From contig OU964935.1 of assembly GCA_918807975.1 (NCBI GenBank), forward strand, positions 6,969,823-7,033,822: 64,000 nucleotides of DNA. Reading direction: 5' to 3'. This stretch comes from Aplidium turbinatum. Its lineage: Eukaryota > Chordata > Ascidiacea > Aplousobranchia > Polyclinidae. Position numbers and translations under genes: made by a program. Below, one piece after another: positions 54,059 to 64,000 of this stretch (the stretch's first letter is position 1; each line of letters opens with the position of its first letter). Under the pieces are notes generated by a model that was not told the origin of the DNA, searched no databases, and saw nothing but the letters and a program-made list of their open reading frames with translations.

Positions 54059-55766
54059 ATGGCGGTAATACATGATATGTGTGTTGGCCTAAATAAAGGC
54101 CACAAAGTGACAAAAAATGTTCAAAAACCTCGTCACTGTCGTCGAAGAGGGGTATGTTCTGTTAACATATTTATTGACTTTTTTGCATTCAAGTGCACAA
54201 ATAGTGAATATTATATTTGTTTCACCCAGATTTGGTAGCAGTTAGAAGGTTCAAAGCGGTTGTGTGGTTGTGGACACTTACAACGTGACTCATTATACTA
54301 TTGTTTTATATTGTAATTTTTCTTCATGATACTGTTGCATAGAAAAGGATTAGATTTTGTGAGGTTACAACAGCATTTCACATTCCGTTGCTGCCACAAT
54401 TCATGGACGTCGCGGTAGATCAGTTAACCCTGTAGAGCCTACGTTGCATATCTACAACAAAAAATTATGGAAATCACATGACTTTGGGAAAGTATATTAA
54501 ATATTTGTAATAAAAAATAAATTACTTTCAATTGACCCTCGGGTAAATGTTGCATATTTGCAACAAATTTTACTATTAAACATTCTGTGTTGGTTGTACC
54601 ACGCCCTTTTAAACAAAACATCAGAAATTTTGAGTTTTTTCTTGCTATATGGTTATCTATAATGGCCTGTTAGCAAAATTTTTTGTTACCATTGGATTGT
54701 TCTATAATGGCTAGTAACTTAACACAAACCATATCCTGTCACCATTTTTGCACACTTCATATACATTTAGAACGAATAATACTGGTCTGTATCAGTGGTC
54801 ATGTGATTTGTTAATTGAATCTTTATCCTCGGACTGGGAAAGATGCTTTAAGAGCTTAATCCTGACAGTTTCGTGTACTTGTAGAGGCTTTGAAGCGGTG
54901 ACGCAGTCCTGGTCACGAGATTGGCAGAGTGAAGTATCCAATTGTTGAAGTGTTGTTGGTAGGAAATTATTTTATCCATTATGTGCCGCTGAATGAAGAG
55001 CAGTTCTTATAATGCATTGCTCAAGCGTACACCTCGAGAGACGAACCAGCGCAATTTGGTCTTGAAGCTTCTTTGTTCACGAAAACACATACTAACCAAT
55101 GAGCTATCGGGGCTAGTTTTCATCATTGATAGATGAAAACTAGGTGGTCTTGAAGGTGCTGTTCAGTTGTTGCTTCATGGACTACAAGCTTACAGTCATA
55201 TCGGTAGATGCCCATTGCACTTGTAAAGTTGTTCACCATCTGTTCATACTTGTGGACATAAAGTTTGCTCCAGTGAAATATGAACTAAGAGATTGTTTTT
55301 GCTGCAGATGTTGACGAAAAAGGGAAAGTTCGTGCGAGATCTCATTCGAGAAGTGGTTGGCTTTGCACCATATGAGCGACGTATTATAGAATTGCTTAGA
55401 ATCGGCAAGGACAAGCGGGCGCTGAAATTCGCTAAAAAAAGGGTAAGTTTGCTTGTGAAGGTTATTGCCTTTGATTTATTCCTATCCTTGCCGTGATTGC
55501 CGACTGAAGACCAGCAGGTTAGTTCAACTAATACTGCGCGGTGCAAATTCATAGATAGAAAACCAAAAGCTTAATGCATTTATACTGTATCAATGTCATT
55601 GTGCTGTTGTTTTTCCAAACTTTCATCCATCTTTAAAACCTTAGAACACTGCAATTACCATCAGGTTCAATTTTTTCAGTTGGGATCTCACCAGCGTGCC
55701 AAGAAGAAGCGAGAGGAGATGCAATCCGTCATCCAGGCTCAAAGAAAAGCTGCACAACAAAAATAA
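54059..55766 (+). CDS. RPL36: 60S ribosomal protein L36 (eL36), 3 coding exons
   Basis: Exons 54059-54151, 55308-55442 and 55680-55766 are joined at phase 0 with donors GTATGT and GTAAGT and acceptors TGCTGCAG and TTTTTTCAG. Total 315 nt, 104 aa (human 105). [20 protein letters not shown], then [53 protein letters not shown] and a short QRKAAQQK end match eL36 throughout. It is a basic component of the large ribosomal subunit near the E site. A splice acceptor 5 nt before the ATG implies a non-coding first exon or spliced leader. Intron 1 holds a SINE. I see no C/D or H/ACA snoRNA in the introns. Confidence 0.97.
54806..55113 (-). repeat. tRNA-derived SINE, family 1, in RPL36 intron
   Basis: Minus-strand head CCCGATAGCTCATTGG with the AACAAAGAAGC insert, body GAGCAATGCATTATAAGAAC, AACAATTGGATACTTCAC and an end at GAGGATAAAGATTCAATTAA. 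Inserted antisense in the first coding intron. Confidence 0.82.
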
Positions 55767-55961
55767 ATTGTGTTCTTTTTTCTATTCGAATTATAAGCAT
55801 CTGCTCTAATATATGTTTGTTGTACATAGAAGTGAATGTACAGTTGTTTGAGTGATTACAGTGACGTAGCTATCAACCCTTCAGATTCAGTTAGCATTTA
55901 GTCACCTGCCCCCTCAAGAAAATATATGCAGTCTATCTACGTTTTTGCAGACTCTTTATGC

Positions 55962-56238
55962 CAGGGTTTCCCAAACTGTGGCCAGCGGACCATTGGTGGT
56001 CCGCAATGACTGCACAGGTAGTCCGTGGTGATATGACAAGACATTGAAAAGTCACACATATACGTTGAACAGTACATACCCTGTCAAACATAATTGCCGC
56101 AGTTTTTTACAACTTAAATGATTTCGAAAGCTTGTGCTATCCAGTATCGTAAACTTACTTGTTGCACCTTCGGTGTAATTTAAAAGTTGTTTACGAAAAA
56201 TTAGTGGTTCGTGGCACAAAAAAGTTTGGGAAACCCTG
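55962..56238. mobile_element. hAT MITE (CAGGGTTTCCCAAACT ends)
   Basis: Ends CAGGGTTTCCCAAACTG and AGTTTGGGAAACCCTG, near-perfect inverted repeats. Flanks CTTTATGC (55954-55961) and GTTTATGC (56239-56246) form an 8-bp duplication with one difference. Starts 195 bp after the RPL36 stop. Confidence 0.88.
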
Positions 56239-56419
56239 GTTTATGCCACTTCACATCGCATTAAGCCGACCGGCGGCACGAGACACGCGTGTTATAAATC
56301 AGTAACGGATTTTAGAGTCAGAAGTACAAAATATTGAACTTGACATAAAAATTTAGCCACAGGCAATTTTTGGTATATAACATTCCAAATTTTATCCATA
56401 ATATTCAGGGTTAAACCTG

Positions 56420-56565
56420 ATGCCGATCAGATCTTCGGGCCTCTAATCAAGACATTTTTAAAAAACGCACTGTACCGTATCCAAAGAATACTCGGGAATT
56501 TCTTCAAGTTCCCAGGTCCAATAGTACTCGCTGAACCTCCCCTGTCAACGCTTCTGAACACATTT
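56420..56565 (-). repeat. Fragment of the CGTTGACA-type hAT family
   Basis: Matches 42118-42330 in order: CGGGCCTCTAATCAAGACA, GCACTGTACCGTATCCAAAG, TTCTTCAAGTTCCC and CTGTCAACGCTTCTG. No opposite end seen. Confidence 0.5.
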
Positions 56566-56587
56566 GTAATAAATCCTGGCTTGTTTC

Positions 56588-58181
56588 CAGAGGTGGGCAG
56601 TAGCGGCGCTACTTTTTAGTTAGAGTAGCGGCTGCAGTAGCTCCGCTATTTTTTTTTTCAAAGTAGCGGGAGAGGCGCTACTTTTTTTCAGTCGCACTCC
56701 CGCTACTTTTTAATTTAAAGTAAAAAAATACTCGTTTTTTTCGCAACATTGGCGTGGTCAAGCAGTTATATTATGTAGCCTATAATCTTATATGATCGGT
56801 TTGGTTGCAAAGTTTCGGTCTTTTGGGAATCTCGTTTTCTGGTTTGGAGCTGCGATCAAGGTATGAAATCGATAATGTTCATTTTAATAATAGCCGAAGT
56901 AAAGTTGTATATAGTTTTGAATATAGACTACATGCAGAGAGCATTGCCTCATCAGTCATCACCTATGTTAAGATGTCCAAAAATAAGGTTTTATCGTATT
57001 GATTAAAGTAAAACTGTTGACAATTGGTTAGCTAAGATATTTGTTGCTGATAAAACTTTCTTACACGATGGTTTTTGTTAAAAGAAATCATTCGGCCTAC
57101 AAGGCAATTTTATGTGGTTTGTTTTGCTTACAACTTTGAAGTTACAACGTAGTTTGTCTTATTTCTAAACAGCTCATTTATTTCTAGCTGACGTCAACTA
57201 CTTCGGCGAATATCTCTGTGTGATGAAGCCTAACTGCTACACTTTAGACATTCTCCTGGGCGAGTCCAAGGCGTATTACGGAATCTTGTTTCCAACCATT
57301 ACAATTTACGCGAAGAAGTTGACCGAGATCAGTGATCTTGTGAGCTGTGAGGAGTTGAAAGTGAAAGTCCTTGAAGGGGTGAAGAAACGATTCAACAAGT
57401 GCTTCAACGACATGAAATGCGTTATGGCATCATGTCTTCATCCCTCCTTTAAGATGTCGTGGCTACAATTTCTGCACTACGTTTCCACGGCTGATGCTGA
57501 CGCACTGCGAAAAAAAGTCAAGACAGATGGAATTCGACTGTTGTGAGAGACATCAAGCCAGGTTGATACTGGGAAGAGTGACACCAACACCAGTCACGAC
57601 TTCGAGGATGAAATTTTTGGTGTGTTGGCGCCATCCCGTGAAACGTCGGTGCAGAAGGAAACAGCAATTGTGGACGCCTTTTTTTCGGACAGGAGCAAGT
57701 CCTTGAGCTTTTCGAGTTAAAACATCTGTTCATTAAATACAACACCCCCATTTCTTCCAGTGCTGCGGTGGAGAGACTTTTCTCTGTTGGAAAAGATGTG
57801 CTTAAAGCCAAAGCCGGAAGGACTTAGTGATTCTCATTTTGAAATGCTTGTGTTTTTGAAAGATGCGTAACAATAAATTTCCCTTAGAATGTGTTTTCTA
57901 TAACGACGTTAAAATGACAGTGTAAACAAATGATAACATTCGTTGTCAAGGTCATTTTTGCGTCATTAGGGACTTGAAGAGTGTTTCCTAACTTAATGTC
58001 ATTTTAGACAAAAGTAGCGGAAGAAGTAGCGGTAGCGCGCGCCACTTTGGTCTAAGTAGCGGTAGCGGGTAGCGCGCTACTTTTGTAAATTGGTAGCGGG
58101 TAGCGGTAGCGCGCGCTATTTTGGTCCAAGGAGCGGTAGCGGGTAGCGCGCTACTTTAAAAGTAGCGGGTGCCCACCTCTG
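56588..58181 (+). mobile_element. hAT transposon with transposase remnants and AGTAGCGG-repeat ends
   Basis: Ends CAGAGGTGGGCAGTAGCGG and CGGGTGCCCACCTCTG. Flanks CTTGTTTC (56580-56587) and CCTGTTTC (58182-58189), one difference. Sub-terminal arrays of GTAGCGG words on the right (58015-58170), with GCGCGCTACTTT units in tandem, are mirrored on the left. Transposase pieces are on the plus strand (57220-57546 and about 57655-57870). The frame is interrupted between them. Confidence 0.88.
57220..57546 (+). pseudogene. hAT transposase central fragment
   Basis: KPNCYTLDILLGESKAYYGI, LFPTITIYAKKLTEIS and LEGVKKRFNKCFNDMKCVMA followed by SCLHPSFKMSW match the hAT region in which a conserved Asp/Glu precedes the A(S/T)xLHPxFK motif. 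A frame break follows at about 57540, and the dimerisation region NTPISSSAAVERLFSVGKDV / LKAKAGRT resumes at about 57740-57830 on the same strand. Confidence 0.85.
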
Positions 58182-58189
58182 CCTGTTTC

Positions 58190-59243
58190 CCTTTTCTAAT
58201 TTAACCTACAGTATTTGCAATAATGCTGGTCTAGGTGCAATCTTTTCAGTAGGTTAATAGTAGGCTAAGCTGCGTAGCCTACATACAACACTAAAAAAAC
58301 TCATAACAGACAAAAATGAATAAATACAATGAATAAATACAAAAATGAATAAATATAAAAATGAATAAATACAATAAATGAACTTGGCAAACCGGTTTTG
58401 AAAGGTGAATTGTATTGAAATTAAGCTACAGGACCTGCTGTAGGCCTACAATGTAGTCACGAATATGGAGTACCGGTACTGAGTCACTACTCTATTCGCC
58501 AGGAGGTATGTGCATATCATAAACCTTGAAAAATAAAACACATTTTGAATTAGTGACGTAAGCTACACAGGAACCTTCAATGGTGTCGCAAACACTTTTT
58601 ACTCTGCAGCAGAAAAAAATCTGGACTGATGAAAATTTAAAAATTTTAGGCTTGTTTAAGATTGTTTTGTAAATCTCACCGAAGTCACGTTTTCTGTTTA
58701 AGATATTGGTTAGGGTTAGCTAACCCTATCTTAAACTCAGTACCAGAATAAAGTAGTTTAATGGTGATATTAACTTTTGCAAATATCTTACACCCTTGGT
58801 GATACAGCATTTCGACAGTTCATATATTATTGTTAACCAGCATTATAAAATATTTTTTTTAACAATTACAAATCAAGCGTCAGTAATTTGAACAGTATCG
58901 TCATTGGGAACAAATTAATCGCAAACAATTAAGTATGGACAGTAATAATTTGAATCGCACTGATCTACAATTTTACGATAAATGAATTTTGTTGAAAACA
59001 TAATTTGATAGCTTTTGCTGAAGCATGATGAAATCGCGATAAACTAGAGGTGTTTGAAGTAAATCAGCCAAAAGACTTTATTTCGCTTGAAAAGTTTAAC
59101 TCAAAAAAAAATTAATGTAAAGGAATTATTGTATGTAGGCTAACCCAAATAAAGCAAAATTTTGAAGTTAACAATATTTTGCTTGAAATAATCCCACGCG
59201 AAAGTATAGTTCATACAGCCTATCTTGACCAAGCACTTATAGG
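58190..59243. other. Stretch without recognised genes
   Basis: Contains an ATGAATAAATACAAA short tandem (58315-58385) and an inverted pair GTTAGGGTTAGCTAACCCTA at 58710-58729. No coding evidence. Confidence 0.5.
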
Positions 59244-59251
59244 CTATGCAA

Positions 59252-60136
59252 TAGAGATGCAGCGAACCCAAAATTTTTATCCGCACACCGCACCGCAACT
59301 GACTCATCTATCCGCGCACCGCACCGCACACCGCAATTTATCTGGAACTTTGACACCGCACCGCACACCGCAAATTACAAAATTAAAAAAAAATATTTTA
59401 ACGAGTTATTGTTTAGAAAGTCAATTGTAGGAAAAAGCATCCATGGCATATAACTGGTAACCTAGTACCAATACAGTTGTGCACTAATTGGCCAGGCTAA
59501 CCAGATCATATTCTCTTATCAGCAATGCATCTAAGTTCTAAGACATAATACAAACTAAGACAAATAGAATGTTCCTGGATCCAGTATCAGGACTTTTGAA
59601 CACTTTTTGTAAGCAATAATGCAATTATAATGCCAGTGGCTATATGAACTACACACACAAGAGTAAAACTTATAGCCTGAACTCACTGGGCTAACTGATA
59701 TAGTAAATAATGCGGTAGTTGCGCTAGGCCTATAGCCTGGTAACTGAGCTTATCAGCTAGGCTACTAACCAAAAACATTCGTACAGCTTCCCTGACAAGC
59801 AAGCCCTAAAACCCTGTCAACTGCAAGCCATTTGCAATTTGCATTTGCATAGCTTTCCATCTTAGGGTTTCCGAAGGGAAAAATAACTGATCCGTGTTTC
59901 CAATTTAAATTTGAAGTTTCATAGCTGATTCTTGAAAAGTTGAAAGTTTACGTTTACGAAAGTTTAATTTCTTGAAAGTTTACGTTTACGAAAAATTAAT
60001 TTCTTGAAAGTTTACGCGGCAAGCGGCGCGGCGCGGCTTTGTCATTTCAACCTTCCACGCGGCGCGGCGCGGCACGCGGCGAAAAAGTCAAAAGCGGCCG
60101 CGTACGCGGCGCGGCGCGGCGCGGCTTGCATCACTA
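59252..60136. mobile_element. hAT-type element with CCGCACACCGCA / GCGGCGCGGCG ends
   Basis: Ends TAGAGATGCAGCGAACC and GCCGCGCCGC-rich, finishing GGCTTGCATCACTA. Perfect 8-bp duplication CTATGCAA at 59244-59251 and 60137-60144. Sub-terminal tandem CACCGCACCGCA (left, 59282-59370) and GCGGCGCGGC (right, 60015-60125) can pair with each other, forming a very GC-rich pair of arms. The AT-rich middle has no coding region. Confidence 0.9.
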
Positions 60137-60784
60137 CTATGCAAGCTCGCTCAATTTGCACTTCATGACACTTTCTGCTGTGTAACATTCTCCTGCATTT
60201 CATATTTTTTTAAGAGCACAATTGCTACGATTTCGAGATGGAAGACCAAGAATTTTTTGACTAAATAAAATGACATGTTGTTTTAAAAACTTTTTAACAT
60301 GAAAGCAATAGCTAGCTCACCAAACTCAAATCTCATCGAAAAGCCAAGTTTGTCACTGAAGCGATTGTACCCAACATAAGCTACGTGAAAACTGCTGTCT
60401 ACTAAAAATTACATTAGCTCATGATTGGTCACCAGTGAAAAATAGACAACATTTTTCCAAATGTAGCCTAGTTCTTGTAATTTCTATTCGCTTAGAATTT
60501 CATGATTACATCTCCAATCTTCAGTTATTACTGTCAGTTACATACACGCCTCCGAAGGAAGCGACCGCCTAGGCACAGATCTTCAGTCTTGATGATATGT
60601 CTGACTGAGAAAGAAAAGTTGTTTGTCAGTTTTTTTGTCGTTGTGTACGCGATTCAAAGTTTGTACAACTTGGCAATATAGAATCATAGGCTATAGGCAT
60701 TCTTCTGTAAAATCACGTTCAGCTACTTCAGTTGACAATTCGGACAGTTCAGCGAGTCGGCAATTCAGCCAAAGAGATTTACTT

Positions 60785-60915
60785 ACTTGGTTCGGACTTG
60801 CTTGGTCATCGCTTGCTAAACTGAATTTTCTGGATTGTGACATGCCAAGTTTCGGCTTGCTCAGTTTCATCATTTGCCAACTCCAGCCACTTGTTGAAAT
60901 TTCCCTGACTCAGTT
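60785..60915. repeat. Copy of the CTTGCTCAGTT-word repeat
   Basis: Shares GGTCATCGCTT-CTAAACTGAAT, TTGTGACATGC and TCAGTTTCATCATTT with 48280-48375. Confidence 0.55.
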
Positions 60916-60937
60916 GTGATTTGCAATTAATATATCC

Positions 60938-61074
60938 ACTCAGTGCCGCTAAAGAGCTATCTTAGAAATGGGTTGCTAATGTCGCACACTCCGAAAGTCA
61001 AACCAGAGCCGCTTTATTTCGCCGTTTTTTCGTTTGCAAAGCCAAACGTTTAGCCAGCTAAGCTATCCGGGTGA
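60938..61074 (-). repeat. tRNA-derived SINE head, divergent
   Basis: Minus-strand CACCCGGATAGCTTAGCTGG (A-box), an insert with GGCGAAATAAAGCGG and B-box-like GGTTTGACTTTCGG, then GTGTGCGACATTAGCAACCC. Clearly related to SINE family 1 in head layout but more divergent. The body is cut off after about 45 bp. Confidence 0.6.
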
Positions 61075-61280
61075 AGGAGACAATGATTTTATCCGCTTTA
61101 GTGTGATGAAGTTTCCTGAAAAATTACCACAATCAATCATGGATTGACTAAACTTTAAATTGCAAGTTTTGTAAATTTTTGTAATGTTTACCTATGTAGG
61201 CTACTCCAGTCAACTGTGGGCCAGATACTTATCCTCAAGTATGAATAAATTGCGTGAGGCTTACAATAATGCATTTCGAA

Positions 61281-61719
61281 CAGTGGCGTAGCCAAGGGGA
61301 GGGGGGTTTGGGGGGTTACAACCCCCCCCCTTTGGCACGCGTGTGACGTCACAACATTGAGAATGATGCTTTCAGTCTAAAAAACAATTGCCTGGTTTTA
61401 TACAAAACTGCATTAAAAGAGCGAGTTTTGCCAATGCCAAACATTCAAACATCTCAGCCAGGAATTAGCAACAAGAAAACATAGAGACTTAGCTTTATTT
61501 CCGAAAAATGCCGAAGAAAACATGATCTTATCTTTTGCTATGCCACCGGACAGCACCATTTTACAGGAATATTCATACCCACATTTTTGTTGAAAATGCT
61601 CTCAGAATGCACCAAATTCAAAGTAATTTTTCAAAATTTTCTGGGGGAGGCCCCCCAGACCCCCGCCGCTGGGTCGTCAACCCCCCCCCCCCCCTTCAAG
61701 ATTCCTGGCTACGCTACTG
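61281..61719. mobile_element. hAT MITE (CAGTGGCGTAGCC ends), uninterrupted copy
   Basis: Ends CAGTGGCGTAGCCAAGG and CCTGGCTACGCTACTG with C-rich homopolymer runs next to both. Perfect 8-bp duplication ATTTCGAA at 61273-61280 and 61720-61727. Inverse orientation to the copy at 52140-53464, for which it is the empty-site reference. Confidence 0.92.
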
Positions 61720-62436
61720 ATTTCGAACATTGCATAAATTACCGAGGCGTGTTAGCATTAGTAGTATTCAGACGTACCATCGTATTCATGAAACCGTACC
61801 GTACCGTCATATGAAACCGTTAAGGTCTTCTGAACCTGCGTATTACGTAATGGAATATTACTAATATTTCATCATTTTAAATCTTGAATTGCGAAATCTT
61901 GCGTAAGCCAAATTTACCTGATGCTGGACTTGCTTCACAATGCATGTCACTATTGCGTCACAGACGAAAGTAATATGGCTTGAAATACAGTAGCTCAAGT
62001 CAGTCTCGTCATTTTAGAATTGTAGTTGAAAAAGTTGGTCGATTATTAAAACTGTTTTGCTTGGGCTTACCAATAGGGTTGCCAGATTGGGCGCTTTTAC
62101 GCCCAATTGGGCTACTTTTGATTTCTCTAGGCGCCAAAAATTCGCGTTGGGTGCGCTTTTTTGGCTGGCGCCCAATTGGGCTACTTTTTTTTAAATATAA
62201 TATAACTTTTTATGTAAAAATTTTATCATGTTTAATATTTTTACCTAATTCGTAGTTCGCCTATTTCATTGAGAAGCAGCGTTTTTGGAGGTCTCGGTCA
62301 GGCAGGGTTATCAATTTGGTATAAAGATGCCAATTTTCAAAGATATGCATGTTTAGGCTTTAATATCTGGCAATCCTGGCAACATAAGTGATGCAGGTTT
62401 TCATGAAAATGCAGTGGACAATGGACATCCGTTCAG

Positions 62437-62543
62437 TTTGTTTTTATTTCTGACCATCACAACGAAAAACAATATATATCAAACATAGCAGGGGTCTAGA
62501 AAAAGGTAGAAGCGACAAAACACGGACGCTATAACGTGCATGA
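62437..62543 (+). repeat. Block shared with IFT46 upstream DNA
   Basis: TTGTTTTTATTTCTGACCAT, CAACGAA, TAGAAAAAGGTAGAAGCGAC and ATAACGTGC correspond in order to 45990-46112. It lies just upstream of a small open frame within the hAT element, so it could have come in as a promoter. Confidence 0.5.
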
Positions 62544-62646
62544 TGCCAACAATCAGTTATGGCATGGTCGCAACATCTGAATAAAGTTTTTACAAATGTA
62601 GAAAGTTGAGAAAAAAAAGGCTAGTGTATTTTTTTTAACAATTCAT

Positions 62647-62805
62647 ATGAGTAAAAAAAAAGACAAAAAAGATGGTTTCTACGGTGATCGACCTTGGTGG
62701 GTTATCAAAACTGTTGATGGTCTTGAGGGGAACACTCTTGATGTGTTAGCTCATCACGAAAAGCAATTAAACCATTTTTTGTGTTACTTGGTGTGGTACC
62801 GGTAG
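62647..62805 (+). CDS. Small open frame inside a hAT element, unrecognised
   Basis: 52 codons: MSKKKDKKDGFYGDRPWWVI, KTVDGLEGNTLDVLAHHEK and QLNHFLCYL, then a short end. The lysine-rich start followed by a Trp-containing segment looks like genuine protein rather than random translation, but I do not recognise it. It lies 100 bp after the block shared with the IFT46 leader region. The stop lies in the target duplication of the MITE at 62807 and was there before that insertion. Possibly a captured host first exon. Confidence 0.3.
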   Translation: MSKKKDKKDGFYGDRPWWVIKTVDGLEGNTLDVLAHHEKQLNHFLCYLVWYR

Positions 62806-62806
62806 C

Positions 62807-62979
62807 CAGGCCGTAGCCAGCCGGGGACCAGGGGGGCCTTGCCCCCCTGAAAAATATTTTGCCCCCCCTGGCAAATTCCCAACATTCTCGAGCAACAGCT
62901 ACAATTATACTGATTCAATTTTTTTTACTCCCCTAAAAAAGGTTGGTTCCCCTTGCTCTGCGGTCTGGCTACGGCCCTG
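62807..62979. mobile_element. hAT MITE (CAGGCCGTAGCC ends), nested
   Basis: Left CAGGCCGTAGCCAGCC, right GGTCTGGCTACGGCCCTG. Flanks CCGGTAGC (62799-62806) and CTGGTAGC (62980-62987), 7 of 8. Interior mirrored GGGGGGCC / GCCCCCC. Inserted in the 62074-63247 element. Confidence 0.85.
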
Positions 62980-63255
62980 CTGGTAGCCTACTGTACTTGT
63001 TTTTAGTTATTTTAACAAACAGTTGAGTGAATGCATGGTTGCTGATCTGTCTGAAAGGTGTGAAGAACTGAAATAACACTTATAATTTGGAACTGATGAT
63101 CAAGCGCTCTGGAAAAATTTTGTATACCGTAATGGCCTATTTCTTTGCTTGGGCTCCATTTTAGAACCTTCAAAAAAATTGGGCTACTTTTGGGCTACTT
63201 TTTGCATAAGCTTGGGCTCTTTTTTATATTAACCTCTGGCAACCCTACTTACCAA

Positions 63256-64000
63256 CCAGACAAAATTTCCGTCTTCTACCCTAAGTAATTTGTATCGTGG
63301 TGACAATTTTTAGTAAGTACGGTGTTTCTTCCTTCTTCGACAGCCCGTTGGCTATTTTTTGCTGAAATACAATTCTTGAAAGACGTTTCCAGAAGAGTAT
63401 TTTTTCGGTGTCATCGCATACAGACGAATGGATCCGGGAATTTTTTGTTACAACTTTCCACAAAGATATTATAGTTTACCGCTGTGACCACCCTCAGAGC
63501 ATTCTATTTTGGCCTGCCCTATGCAGCACAATGCACAACAACAAGAAAAACCTACCCAAGAATTAAGTTGCTGATAACAAAAAGGCTGTGGTTCGAACGT
63601 CACGTGATTGGTGGCGGGATATTGTGATAATATTGTGTCAGCAATTTGCTCATTGTTAGCAATTTCTTATCGTAGGCCTACACATTGGGAAAGAACGCGT
63701 TTTAAGCGAGAACGAAGTTTTTCACGTTGTAGACTGTGGATTGACTTTGACTTACGAAAAGGAAAGTGTCAGCTACTAGTCAGGCTACTGGTCGAACAGA
63801 TAATTGAAAAGAGACAGGAGAAAAGTCAAAGATCTTGATTAACGCCAATGTGTTCTCAGCTTGTGTTATTTCTTTATTTATTCGCTTTTGCATTTGTGTG
63901 ATTGCGTTGTTGAAGGCTGCCCTTTTTCCTATTTGTTAGCCATATTAATGCCGGTGAGCTGCTTTTCTGTGTTGTTTTCATACGTATTTTGAACTTTTTT
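63256..64000. other. Right edge, no gene recognised
   Basis: Open frames at 63281-63463 (minus) and 63608-63838 (plus) show no family signature. The latter has an R/K-rich composition but no splice or domain support. Confidence 0.4.

Larger units (their letters stand above)
62074..63247 (+). mobile_element. hAT-type element (TAGGGTTGCCAG ends) with captured DNA
   Basis: Ends TAGGGTTGCCAGATTGGGC and CCTCTGGCAACCCTA. Perfect 8-bp duplication CTTACCAA at 62066-62073 and 63248-63255. Sub-terminal TTGGGCTACTTTT words are mirrored on both sides (62106, 62175, 63179-63205). Inside is a block shared with the IFT46 upstream region (62437-62543), a 52-codon open frame and a nested MITE (62807-62979). 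No transposase. Confidence 0.9.

Noticed and set aside
55443-55679. snoRNA in the RPL36 introns
   Set aside because: Ribosomal-protein introns often host snoRNAs, but no C/D box pair or H/ACA layout with closing stems could be found.
63608-63838. Plus-strand basic open frame at the right edge
   Set aside because: No domain, splice or repeat support, and its length is within chance expectation.
1-64000. LTR retroelements, endogenous virus copies or CRISPR arrays
   Set aside because: No reverse transcriptase, integrase, capsid or envelope motifs and no paired LTRs were recognised. The tandem arrays have no spacer structure.

Overview
This 64 kb window is from an AT-rich animal genome. It has spliced host genes with GT-AG introns, a 60S ribosomal protein gene (RPL36-type) and an intraflagellar-transport gene (IFT46-type). 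Dispersed tRNA-derived SINEs and a very dense load of hAT-type DNA transposons fill most of the rest. The species cannot be fixed from the sequence. An invertebrate, possibly a tunicate or another marine deuterostome, is a guess: IFT46 has a splice acceptor 57 nt, and RPL36 one 5 nt, ahead of the start codon, which would fit either a non-coding first exon or spliced-leader trans-splicing. The octamers TAGGCCTA and TACCGGTA recur conspicuously in non-coding DNA.

Left part (about 1.9-22.4 kb, minus strand): two paralogous four-exon genes for four-transmembrane proteins of claudin/PMP22 type lie in tandem. I assembled them from splice signals. Gene A covers 6302-1883 and gene B covers 22400-16490. 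Intron positions and phases (0, 1, 1) are identical. Between and inside them sit SINEs, a long inverted repeat with hammerhead-like motifs, a hAT-type element that carries a U6 snRNA sequence, and two other hAT elements, one with transposase remnants.

Middle part (22.4-45 kb) is mostly mobile DNA. It also holds the 3' exons of an unrecognised spliced gene (25.8-24.8 kb, minus), a Leu-type tRNA-like sequence, and a Mutator-like element with about 280 bp inverted ends and 9-bp target duplications. At 31.2-37.1 kb is a nest of insertions: a second copy of the U6-carrying hAT element is split exactly inside its U6 sequence by a 3.8 kb element with about 265 bp terminal inverted repeats. That element encodes a large unclassified protein (IDQAHEQ / EEADTR / HAFTGSD motifs plus a CXC zinc cluster) and has a further hAT MITE inserted in it. 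Another hAT element carrying a SINE lies near the 3' end of the nest. A clear type-I hammerhead ribozyme lies at 39.7 kb (minus).

Right part (45-64 kb): IFT46 (362 codons, uninterrupted) and RPL36 (three coding exons, 104 aa) are on the plus strand. Around them are at least seven hAT elements with recognisable 8-bp target duplications. One pair of copies (52.1 kb and 61.3 kb) gives an in-window filled/empty-site comparison for the Mutator-like insertion. The last 0.75 kb has no recognisable gene.

Most calls for mobile elements rest on terminal inverted repeats and target-site duplications read directly from the sequence. No database search was possible.
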